6,034 nt of DNA. It comes from Chloroflexota bacterium. Lineage in GTDB: Bacteria > Chloroflexota > Anaerolineae > Promineifilales > Promineifilaceae. Of the stretch, positions 1 to 5,099 are shown piece by piece. The notes beneath the pieces are model-generated. The model saw only the letters and a program-made list of their open reading frames with translations. It did no database searches and was not told where the DNA came from. The stretch's first letter is position 1; the number at the start of each line of letters is the position of its first letter. The stretch is from contig QQUD01000327.1 of NCBI GenBank assembly GCA_008501785.1, forward strand, positions 1 through 6,034, in the 5' to 3' direction. Made by a program: the position numbers and the translations under genes.

Positions 1-51
1 GCATACAACACCCGCGAAAACGCGACCGATGTAGCGGAACTGCGCACCGCC

Positions 52-54
52 TGA
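52..54 (+). other. in-frame TGA interrupting the hydrolase
   Basis: The codons around it read T-A-stop-G-I-P-E-W-D-L-M-G-I-S-Y-G. Both flanks match the normal run of the family into the nucleophile elbow without a frame change. A single T-to-G change from TTA (Leu) would give this TGA. No compensating frameshift is seen. Confidence 0.8.
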
Positions 55-581
55 GGCATTCCCGAATGGGATTTGATGGGCATCTCCTACGGCACACGGC
101 TGGCGCTGGACGTAATGCGCTACCACCCCGAGGGTGTGCGTGCCGTCATTCTCGACTCGCCCTTCCCACCCAATGCCGATACACCCGTCGAAGAAATCTA
201 CAGCCTGACTGATGCGCTCACCGAACTGTTTGCTGACTGCGAACGAGATGCCTATTGCAGCGAAGCATATCCAAATCTGGAAACAGTCTTTTTGGAAACC
301 GTGCAGCGCCTCAATGATGACGACACGGCCGAAATCTACGGCGACGATCTCGTGTTTGCCCTCAGTTCCGCATTTAGCGACACAGAACTGATCCCACTGC
401 TACCATACGTCATCTACGAAGTAGCCAACGACAACACCAGCGCCCTTGACGAAATTAGCGCCGATGGTGGCTTTGCCTATCCCCGCTACCAAGACGATAC
501 GGACCGCAGTGACAGCGAGGGGATGTACAACTCGGTGATTTGCCATGATGAGATTGCGACGGGGGATTATGAGCGGGTGGA

Positions 582-591
582 AACGGCCGTT
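582..591. repeat. iterated palindrome AACGGCCGTT, copy 1
   Basis: This copy lies in the hydrolase, read as E-T-A-V-L. Its context GGAAACGGCCGTTCTCG is identical over 17 nt to copy 8 at 5325-5341, although the two genes are unrelated. Confidence 0.85.
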
Positions 592-692
592 CTCGGCACC
601 ATCCCCACCGAACTCGAAGGCGCACTGCTGCAAAGCACCTATGATCAGGAGCAACTTTGTGCGATGTGGAATCCAAAGACGGGGGTGGATAA

Positions 693-702
693 TACGGCCG
701 TT
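693..702. repeat. iterated palindrome, copy 2 (TACGGCCGTT, one change)
   Basis: This copy lies in the hydrolase, 111 nt after copy 1, read as N-T-A-V-S. The core ACGGCCGT is intact and the first base is T instead of A. The right flank TTTCC matches the reverse orientation of the extended element. Confidence 0.7.
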
Positions 703-957
703 TCCAGCAGCATCCCCACCCTCATCCTCGTCGGCCAATACGACGTCGCCACCCCACCCCGCTGGGCCACCCTCACCGCCCAAACCTTGAGCAACAGCTA
801 CCTGTTCGAGTTCCCCGGCTCAGGACACTCCCTGTTAAGCAGCGTGGACTGTGCCATTTCCATTTCTGGTACATTTTTAGACAATCCTAACGCAGAACCA
901 AACAGCCAATGCATCAACAATATTGAATGGCCCTATTTTGAATAAACGCCCCCACCG

Positions 958-1018
958 TCTTCCCGGAAACTTTAAACATAGGCATCAAGAAGACGTAACA
1001 TTTTAGTTTCCGGGAAGA
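958..1018. repeat. 14-bp perfect inverted repeat with 33-nt loop
   Basis: The left arm TCTTCCCGGAAACT (958-971) is the exact reverse complement of the right arm AGTTTCCGGGAAGA (1005-1018). The structure starts 13 nt after the hydrolase stop codon, where a terminator would be expected. However, no T-tract follows the right arm and the loop is long for an intrinsic terminator. It could be a transcript-stabilising hairpin or a dispersed palindromic unit. Confidence 0.7.
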
Positions 1019-1071
1019 TTCTGCCTCATCTTGCCTCCACAACAACCAATTCCATAAATTCTGTTGCAAAC

Positions 1072-1126
1072 TTGGGCATGGTTCAAAATTGTAAAGTTAA
1101 TTTGCCACATTCTGAACCATGCCCAA
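1072..1126. repeat. second 14-bp perfect inverted repeat with 27-nt loop
   Basis: TTGGGCATGGTTCA (1072-1085) is exactly complementary to TGAACCATGCCCAA (1113-1126). The octamer CAAACTTG also occurs as a direct repeat at the outer side of both arms (1067-1074 and 1124-1131). The arm sequence is unrelated to that of the preceding repeat at 958-1018. No T-tract follows. Confidence 0.7.
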
Positions 1127-1241
1127 ACTTGTAATACACCTGTGCCATGATTGTGATATTGAACCAATATAGTTCCAAAATGAATCGCTTTAAAATCAAA
1201 TAGACTCTTTTCGCCACATTAATTGTCGTCATTCTATTGAG

Positions 1242-1574
1242 ATGATGTTCACAATTCAGCAGCTAACTGAATATTTCCAAGAAGATGTCACGGTTGCCCT
1301 CTCAGTTGAAGAACGTGATGCAAACATCCCCTATGTCATTGGCATTGATCACCAGGAAACCGAAGCCATCGCCAGGATTGAATATGACAGTTCTGCTACA
1401 GGTATTGAAAAATATCGCAAATTTAATGATGCAGAACTAGCCAAAATTTTGCAGCGTACAAACAAACTGGAGCATATTCCCGGAAAAATTATTTTTAAAA
1501 TACCTCTAAGTCAAGAGGATTACACAGCGTTTGTCGAACAATACAACATTGATGTAGATACTTTCATTTTTTAA
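1242..1574 (+). CDS. hypothetical 110-aa soluble protein
   Basis: The family is not recognised. The product is a small, acidic, mixed alpha/beta-looking protein without a signal peptide or membrane segment. It contains an Asp/Glu-rich central part (IGIDHQETEAIARIEYD), a likely amphipathic helix (FNDAELAKILQRTNK) and an acidic, aromatic C-terminus ending DVDTFIF. Two ATG codons are adjacent (1242 and 1245) and only a weak GAG lies just before them. The frame is open back to 1194 without another ATG, so the start is uncertain by one codon or a little more. The gene stands alone, with about 300 nt of structured intergenic DNA on each side, and no copy of AACGGCCGTT lies inside it. The coherent amino-acid composition and the lack of a competing frame support a real gene. 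Confidence 0.6.
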   Translation: MMFTIQQLTEYFQEDVTVALSVEERDANIPYVIGIDHQETEAIARIEYDSSATGIEKYRKFNDAELAKILQRTNKLEHIPGKIIFKIPLSQEDYTAFVEQYNIDVDTFIF

Positions 1575-1605
1575 TGGAATCGATTGCTCAGTGATTGTAA
1601 TCTGG

Positions 1606-1627
1606 GGGGGAAACGGCCGTTACCCCC
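1606..1627. repeat. G5-A-AACGGCCGTT-A-C5 hairpin-forming palindrome
   Basis: This is the only non-coding copy of the iterated palindrome. It lies 31 nt past the stop of the 110-aa gene. GGGGG (1606-1610) and CCCCC (1623-1627) extend AACGGCCGTT (1612-1621) with a single A-A mismatch on each side of the core. A further C5 at 1631-1635 and two extra Gs at 1604-1605 allow slipped pairings. It could act as a GC-rich hairpin after the gene, though no T-tract follows. Confidence 0.65.
1612..1621. repeat. iterated palindrome AACGGCCGTT, copy 3 (intergenic)
   Basis: This is the only copy outside a gene. It is nested in a longer palindrome through flanking G and C runs. Its left flank GGGGGA is like that of copy 8. 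Confidence 0.85.
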
Positions 1628-1712
1628 GCACCCCCATAAGCCTACTCAATATGGCCCCGGCTTTAGCAACCCCAATTCCAGTGTTAATTTGATAGGTTTC
1701 AAATAACTGTGA

Positions 1713-1731
1713 CATGATTGTAACAATCATG
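1713..1731. promoter_or_regulatory. 19-nt palindrome, possible operator
   Basis: CATGATTGT-A-ACAATCATG has perfect 9-bp arms around a single central base. ACTGT (1706-1710) and ACAGT (1736-1740) add outer complementary arms across short internal gaps. The size and symmetry fit a dimeric repressor site. It lies 107 nt upstream of the membrane-protein start. A short hairpin in RNA is the alternative, but the one-base loop makes a DNA operator more plausible. Confidence 0.4.
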
Positions 1732-1838
1732 CAGTACAGTTTCCTCGGTAAAGTAGCAATTAGGTCAAAAGGGAACAATTTTGCAAACAATTATTTCCTG
1801 ATTGCCTGCTTACTCAAATTTAAAAGGTTATATGTATC

Positions 1839-2555
1839 ATGGTGGATTACCAATTCACTCAAAGAAATTTGACGTTTTGCTGGTGGGATTATTTGCCTCC
1901 GATGTTCTTGGTGATGGCGCATGTGTTAACGGCCGTTTCCTTCATCATCTTCAAGCTTCGGGTCGGCGAGTATCCATTACACCCCACCGTAATGAGGATT
2001 TATTTCACCATTGTCGTAGTTGTCGCGATTGGAATTATCGTTGGTATAACAACATTCAAACAATCTAACCATGTCGCCATAAAAACAATATGGCTTTCCT
2101 TACCGGTATTGGCAAGCCTGAGCTTACATATCGCCTTATGGATGACACCGCGTCTTGGTGGTGCACCATATGCTCCCTGGGACCCAGGCGACCACGATTT
2201 AGTTAACTTCTTCAGCCTATTTTTCACCGCACTTTGGATTCTGGTTGCAGTACTTCAACATCACCAGGCTCCTTTATGGCTGTTAAACTTGCTGCTCACA
2301 GCAGCCGGTGGTTGGACACTTTATGCAGCGTTCAGCACATTTCCAACAAACAACGTGGTGCTGGGCTGGACGGCGACGGTTGATTTGCTACCGATACAAG
2401 TTCCTGCACATGCATGGACTTGGACACGCCCTACCGCATTATTTTTAGCTATTTTGGCGGGAACGGCCGTTCTCCTTACAACAACCATCAACTGCATTCG
2501 CAGGGTACAACAAACAAAAACTGGCATCAAAACATCAAACGACTTCGACGTCTAA
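1839..2555 (+). CDS. hypothetical polytopic membrane protein, six predicted helices
   Basis: The protein has 238 residues and the family is not recognised. Hydrophobic segments are seen at about residues 19-39, 53-72, 84-102, 121-140, 145-165 and 197-217, giving six likely helices. The N-terminal segment before helix 1 is short and aromatic, and the C-terminal tail is basic then acidic (RRVQQTK...DFDV). The loop between helices 3 and 4 is Gly/Pro/Asp-rich (RLGGAPYAPWDPGDHD) and could be a functional extramembrane site. The loop before helix 6 is Trp/His-containing (VPAHAWTWT). The ATG at 1839 is preceded by AAAAGG (1822-1827), an acceptable though somewhat distant ribosome binding site. Two palindrome copies encode TAV inside helix 1 (residues 31-33) and helix 6 (residues 209-211). 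No transporter or enzyme signature is visible. Confidence 0.75.
   Translation: MVDYQFTQRNLTFCWWDYLPPMFLVMAHVLTAVSFIIFKLRVGEYPLHPTVMRIYFTIVVVVAIGIIVGITTFKQSNHVAIKTIWLSLPVLASLSLHIALWMTPRLGGAPYAPWDPGDHDLVNFFSLFFTALWILVAVLQHHQAPLWLLNLLLTAAGGWTLYAAFSTFPTNNVVLGWTATVDLLPIQVPAHAWTWTRPTALFLAILAGTAVLLTTTINCIRRVQQTKTGIKTSNDFDV
1928..1937. repeat. iterated palindrome AACGGCCGTT, copy 4
   Basis: This copy lies in helix 1 of the membrane protein, read as L-T-A-V-S. The right flank TTTCC gives the reverse orientation of the extended element, as in copy 2. Confidence 0.85.
2462..2471. repeat. iterated palindrome AACGGCCGTT, copy 5
   Basis: This copy lies in the last helix of the membrane protein, read as G-T-A-V-L. 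The context GGGAACGGCCGTTCTCC shares the CTC right flank of copies 1 and 8. Confidence 0.85.
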
Positions 2556-2580
2556 TATCTGAAAACATGTTTATGAAGGT

Positions 2581-2626
2581 TCAAAATTCAAATCGGTAAT
2601 CGCTTGCGCCCCAAAATGAATTTTGA
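2581..2626. repeat. 10-bp inverted repeat in the lipoprotein leader, with an overlapping smaller hairpin
   Basis: TCAAAATTCA (2581-2590) is the exact reverse complement of TGAATTTTGA (2617-2626), with a 26-nt loop. The right arm overlaps a competing small inverted repeat, CAAAAT (2612-2617) and ATTTTG (2620-2625). The two foldings exclude each other. The Shine-Dalgarno sequence at 2635-2641 lies just outside both. Confidence 0.45.
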
Positions 2627-2634
2627 GGCAAAAG

Positions 2635-2641
2635 AAAGAGG
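2635..2641 (+). promoter_or_regulatory. ribosome binding site deciding the lipoprotein start
   Basis: AAAGAGG ends 5 nt before ATG 2647. This places the start at 2647 rather than at the in-frame TTG at 2623. The shorter start also puts the basic n-region of the signal peptide at the true N-terminus. Confidence 0.7.
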
Positions 2642-2646
2642 TATCA

Positions 2647-3198
2647 ATGAAAAAAAACCGATTCATCCTATTCTCCATCAGCATCATCAGCGCACTGCTC
2701 ATACTAACATCATGCCAAACCACCTACCACGCCACACCCCACGAAGCCTTAACCGACTTTCCCGGCTACCTCACCCAAGACAACTTACCAATGACCACCT
2801 TCCAACAAGAATTGGTCGCCGGTGGATTGGTTTTGCTTTATCGTTACCAACCAGACCCTACCGATAACGAAGTTTGTCTGGCATCTACCTTTGTCACACA
2901 CGATTGGCATGGTTGGCAAGCACAATCTTCCAGCAAATTGGCTTGTGCCAGCAATCTGTTTGATAAATTTAGAGCCGGATACACCGTGGGCGGCAACATC
3001 ACCGAGCTAACCACCGCCTACGGCATCAGCACAGAAGGCAGCCAGGTTCGCATTCAATGGTCAGATGGCACCGAAAGCATCGTGCCTGTAGAAAACAATT
3101 ACTTTCTCAAGTCACGTCCAGCGTATCTACACGTCACACAAATCGAGCTGATAGACGATGACAACACCATTTTAGACTCCATAAACTGGTCCGAATAA
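2647..3198 (+). CDS. secreted lipoprotein, function unknown
   Basis: This is a 183-aa protein with a typical lipoprotein signal peptide: MKKNR, a hydrophobic stretch at residues 6-20 and a lipobox L-T-S-C with the lipidated Cys at 23. The mature part is predicted to be mostly beta. A central segment has two cysteines (C77 and C100) that could form a disulfide outside the membrane. The C-terminal segment, about residues 118-178 (ITELTTAYG, VRIQWSDGTE, VPVENNYFL, IELIDDDNTIL), resembles the small beta domains seen in Gram-positive-type lipoproteins. I cannot name a family. The gene follows the membrane protein by 91 nt and precedes the response regulator by 99 nt. It may be an envelope component or stress sensor tied to the following two-component system, but that is inference from position only. 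Confidence 0.82.
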   Translation: MKKNRFILFSISIISALLILTSCQTTYHATPHEALTDFPGYLTQDNLPMTTFQQELVAGGLVLLYRYQPDPTDNEVCLASTFVTHDWHGWQAQSSSKLACASNLFDKFRAGYTVGGNITELTTAYGISTEGSQVRIQWSDGTESIVPVENNYFLKSRPAYLHVTQIELIDDDNTILDSINWSE

Positions 3199-3210
3199 GA
3201 TAATTCTGGA

Positions 3211-3260
3211 TATTTGTGTATTTGTGTATTGAACTTGACTAATATACAAATATACGAATA
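3211..3260 (+). repeat. 20-bp AU-rich hairpin with only G-U wobbles, 10-nt loop
   Basis: The arm at 3211-3230 pairs along its whole length with 3241-3260. Of the 20 pairs, 17 are Watson-Crick and all three exceptions become G-U wobbles in + strand RNA. The loop is 3231-3240. Both arms are also built of an 8-nt period (TATTTGTG twice, and AATATACA/AATATACG). It begins 12 nt after the lipoprotein stop codon. A weak CTTTT follows at 3271-3275. The AU-rich stem is unlike an ordinary intrinsic terminator. Confidence 0.6.
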
Positions 3261-3262
3261 AC
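3235..3262 (+). promoter_or_regulatory. tentative sigma-70-like promoter for the two-component operon
   Basis: TTGACT (3235-3240) matches five of six -35 consensus bases. AATAAC (3257-3262), after a 16-nt spacer, matches four of six -10 bases. It overlaps the loop and right arm of the hairpin at 3211-3260, so a regulator binding the repeated arms would affect it. The region is AT-rich, so chance matches are likely. Confidence 0.25.
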
Positions 3263-3297
3263 CTAATATACCTTTTACAAAACAGCCGGATGAATCC

Positions 3298-3990
3298 ATG
3301 ACAAATCTCAAAATCTTAGTCGTTGACGATGAACCAACCATCACATCTGCACTGCATGTCACATTTAAACAAGCCGGTTATGGCACAATTTTGGCGCATA
3401 CTGGCGGCGAGGCGCTGGAAAAACTGGTGCTGAATCCCGATCTGGTTGTGTTGGACATTATGCTGCCAGATATGGATGGCTACCAAATTTGCCACCACAT
3501 TCGAGAACTACCGCACTACACGCCCATTTTAATGCTCACCGCAAAAGACACCTTGCAAGAAAAAGTGATTGGCCTTGATTTTGGCGCAGATGCCTATCTG
3601 ACCAAACCATATAATCCTCAAGAACTGCTCGCCCAGGTACGCGCACTGTTTCGATTTGCCGGACAACATGAGTCGGCCAAGCTGGTTTGTGGGGCGCTTG
3701 AATTGTGGGGCGATGAAGGTGTTGCCAAACAAAATGATGCAGAAATTTCATTAACCGCCACCGAATTCCAGCTATTGTCGCTGTTCATGCAGCACCAGGG
3801 GCAAGTGTTTGGACGAGAAACGTTGCTACGCAAAATATGGGGGAATGAGGCGCATGAAGTCAGTACACGCACCGTTGACACGCATATCCAGCGATTACGT
3901 GCCAAAATCGAAGACAATCCGAAAGAGCCAACTCATTTAGTGACTGTACGCGGGTTTGGGTATCGCTTTGTCTGTCCAGATGCGTCATAA
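3298..3990 (+). CDS. OmpR/PhoB-family response regulator
   Basis: This 230-aa cytoplasmic DNA-binding regulator is activated by phosphoryl transfer from its partner kinase. The receiver domain spans residues 4-118, with the acidic pair D10-D11, phosphoacceptor D53 (LVVLDIMLPDMDG), switch residues T81 and Y100 and conserved K103 (LTKPYNPQEL). The winged-helix output domain spans about 130-226. It shows the T-A-T-E-F-Q-L-L segment, the recognition helix (RTVDTHIQRLRAKIE) and the wing VRGFGYRF. All catalytic and structural residues are present and the length is normal for the family. The ATG at 3298 gives the usual N-terminus, although the Shine-Dalgarno sequence is poor. The kinase gene follows after 9 nt, which makes a cognate pair. 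Its targets are unknown; the repeated AT-rich arms upstream are one candidate for self-regulation. Confidence 0.95.
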   Translation: MTNLKILVVDDEPTITSALHVTFKQAGYGTILAHTGGEALEKLVLNPDLVVLDIMLPDMDGYQICHHIRELPHYTPILMLTAKDTLQEKVIGLDFGADAYLTKPYNPQELLAQVRALFRFAGQHESAKLVCGALELWGDEGVAKQNDAEISLTATEFQLLSLFMQHQGQVFGRETLLRKIWGNEAHEVSTRTVDTHIQRLRAKIEDNPKEPTHLVTVRGFGYRFVCPDAS

Positions 3991-3999
3991 TATTGCCCT

Positions 4000-5085
4000 A
4001 TGTTTGTGATTGACTTGCAATTAGCGATATACCTCTTCATTTTGCTGCTATTGGGAATTATTTGGGGTGTTTCGAATTTTCGTCCAGGGCGTGGTGGGAA
4101 TGAAACGGCCGTTTGGCAAAACTTCCCCTTCGGCGTCATCCTCCTATCCAACAACAACCAGCCCAAGTTTGCCAACAAAAAAGCCACACAACTTTTACAA
4201 ACGCACACCAATCAGCTTGTAGCTACACCCACCTTTCAACAACTGGTACAAAATTTACAAAGCGGCATTGCGGCTGAACAATTCAACCTACACCTACCTA
4301 CCGATGTAACCATTACCGTGTGGAGCGGTTTGTTTGGCAAAACACGACTGGTCGTGCTGCAAGACCACAGCGACCAACGACGACGCGAACACGAGCTGCA
4401 ACTCTTCTGGGGCGGCATCTCTCACGAACTGCGCACGCCGCTCACCTCAATTCTGGCTCATGCCGAAGTCGCTCGTTCTCCCGACACCACCGACGAAATC
4501 CAGCAGCATTCACTCACCATCATCCAGCAGCAGGCAAACCGGCTGGTCAAACTTGTGCAAAATGCGCTCACACTTGGACGATTGAAAGCAACAGATATGA
4601 TGGAGAAAACGGCCGTTAACATGATCATCATCGCCGAAGAAGCCATCGCCGAGCTAATCTTGTTTGCCGAATCAAACAATGTAGACCTGTCTTTATCATG
4701 TGAAACACCCATTCCCCATGCGTTGGGCAACCACGACAAGCTCAAACAAGTGTTCATCAGCTTGCTCGACAACGCCCTCAAATATTGCACATCCGGCGAC
4801 AGCATCATGGTGTCGCTTTCGGTGACGGCCGATCATATTCAATGCGAAGTTGCAGATACCGGCTCCGGCATTCCAGCCGCACATTTAGCCCGCATCAGCC
4901 AGCAGTTTTATCGTGTCCGGCGAGACGTGGCTGGCAGTGGATTAGGGTTAGCCATTGTGGAAGAGATTATCGGCCAACATGGTGGCACGCTGACTATAGA
5001 AAGCGAAAGTGAAGCACAGCAAACCGGCACATGTATTCGTTTTACCATTCCGCAAGCACCTTTGCCTCAGCGCGTCACATCATAA
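4000..5085 (+). CDS. PhoR-like sensor histidine kinase
   Basis: This 361-aa membrane kinase is the partner of the preceding response regulator. One transmembrane helix lies at residues 6-23 with almost nothing outside, so it probably senses an internal or membrane signal or a partner protein. A PAS-like segment follows at about 36-120 (FGVILLSNNNQPKFANKKATQLL), as in PhoR. The HisKA helix carries the phosphorylated H142 in SHELRTPLT. The HATPase domain has the N-box LLDNALKY (N258), G1 box D286-T-G-S-G and G2 box GSGLGLAIV (312-320). All catalytic motifs are intact. No clear Shine-Dalgarno sequence precedes ATG 4000, so translation is probably coupled to the regulator gene that stops 9 nt earlier. 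Palindrome copies encode TAV at residues 36-38 (start of the PAS-like region) and 204-206 (linker after the HisKA helices). Confidence 0.94.
   Translation: MFVIDLQLAIYLFILLLLGIIWGVSNFRPGRGGNETAVWQNFPFGVILLSNNNQPKFANKKATQLLQTHTNQLVATPTFQQLVQNLQSGIAAEQFNLHLPTDVTITVWSGLFGKTRLVVLQDHSDQRRREHELQLFWGGISHELRTPLTSILAHAEVARSPDTTDEIQQHSLTIIQQQANRLVKLVQNALTLGRLKATDMMEKTAVNMIIIAEEAIAELILFAESNNVDLSLSCETPIPHALGNHDKLKQVFISLLDNALKYCTSGDSIMVSLSVTADHIQCEVADTGSGIPAAHLARISQQFYRVRRDVAGSGLGLAIVEEIIGQHGGTLTIESESEAQQTGTCIRFTIPQAPLPQRVTS
4104..4113. repeat. iterated palindrome AACGGCCGTT, copy 6
   Basis: This copy lies in the histidine kinase just after the membrane helix, read as E-T-A-V-W. It is a perfect 12-nt palindrome, AAACGGCCGTTT. 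Confidence 0.85.
4608..4617. repeat. iterated palindrome AACGGCCGTT, copy 7
   Basis: This copy lies in the histidine kinase between the HisKA and HATPase domains, read as K-T-A-V-N. The flanks are GGAGAA on the left and AAC on the right. Confidence 0.85.
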
Positions 5086-5099
5086 GCAGAAGCGATTTT

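Larger units (their letters stand above)
1..945 (+). pseudogene. TAP-like alpha/beta hydrolase (S33 peptidase type), 5'-truncated by the window and interrupted by an in-frame TGA
   Basis: This is the C-terminal part of an alpha/beta-hydrolase of the tripeptidyl-aminopeptidase-like family (MEROPS S33 type), usually secreted enzymes that cleave short peptides or esters. The nucleophile elbow G-I-S-Y-G has its Ser at 85-87. The acid is the Asp at 742-744 in VGQYDVATPP, and the His at 826-828 lies in GSGHS, so the triad is complete. A Cys-containing tail follows, as in TAP C-terminal domains. Frame 1 is also family-like upstream of the elbow (YNTRENATDVAELRTA, from base 4), but a TGA at 52-54 sits where homologues normally have Leu in an A-L-G motif. 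A start at TTG 73 or ATG 76 would begin inside the elbow and lose the oxyanion-hole region, so I do not accept it as a true start. The sequence downstream of the stop shows no further decay, so the lesion is recent or a sequencing error. It ends in TAA. Family assignment is confident; functional status is not. Confidence 0.82.
946..1241. other. intergenic region between hydrolase and 110-aa ORF
   Basis: No convincing coding sequence is present here. The region carries the two inverted repeats at 958-1018 and 1072-1126. It also has a motif TGTGCCATGATTGTGA at 1141-1156 that recurs downstream of the next gene. I see no promoter with good -35/-10 spacing. The base composition turns AT-rich from about 1040 onward, as is usual upstream of a promoter. 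Confidence 0.5.
1575..1838. other. intergenic region between 110-aa ORF and membrane protein
   Basis: There is no credible gene here. The region holds a G5/C5-flanked copy of AACGGCCGTT (1606-1627) and a near-perfect 19-nt palindrome (1713-1731). An AT-rich stretch leads into the start of the membrane-protein gene. I could not pick a promoter with acceptable hexamer spacing. Confidence 0.5.

Noticed and set aside
52..54. Reassigned TGA codon or selenocysteine in the hydrolase
   Set aside because: No other in-frame TGA occurs in the remaining genes, the position is normally Leu in the family, and no selenocysteine insertion element is apparent.
400..783. Open frame on the - strand across the hydrolase
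   Set aside because: It is a shadow of the hydrolase. The + strand frame carries the catalytic motifs, while the - strand translation has no recognisable features.
73..945. Hydrolase as an intact gene starting at TTG 73 or ATG 76
   Set aside because: The start would fall inside the nucleophile elbow, losing the core strands and the oxyanion region. The sequence before the TGA is clearly part of the same family.
958..1126. Insertion sequence ends
   Set aside because: The two inverted repeats have unrelated arms, enclose no transposase and show no target-site duplication.
1141..1241. Promoter for the 110-aa gene (TTGTGA with TATAGT)
   Set aside because: The spacer between the hexamers is only 11 nt, too short for a sigma-70 promoter.
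1802..2068. Alternative + strand frame overlapping the membrane-protein start
   Set aside because: It overlaps a better frame with regular hydrophobic helices, and its own product is basic and featureless.
2623..2646. TTG at 2623 as the lipoprotein start
   Set aside because: The ATG at 2647 has AAAGAGG at ideal spacing and gives a canonical signal peptide; the TTG would add eight charged residues in front of it.
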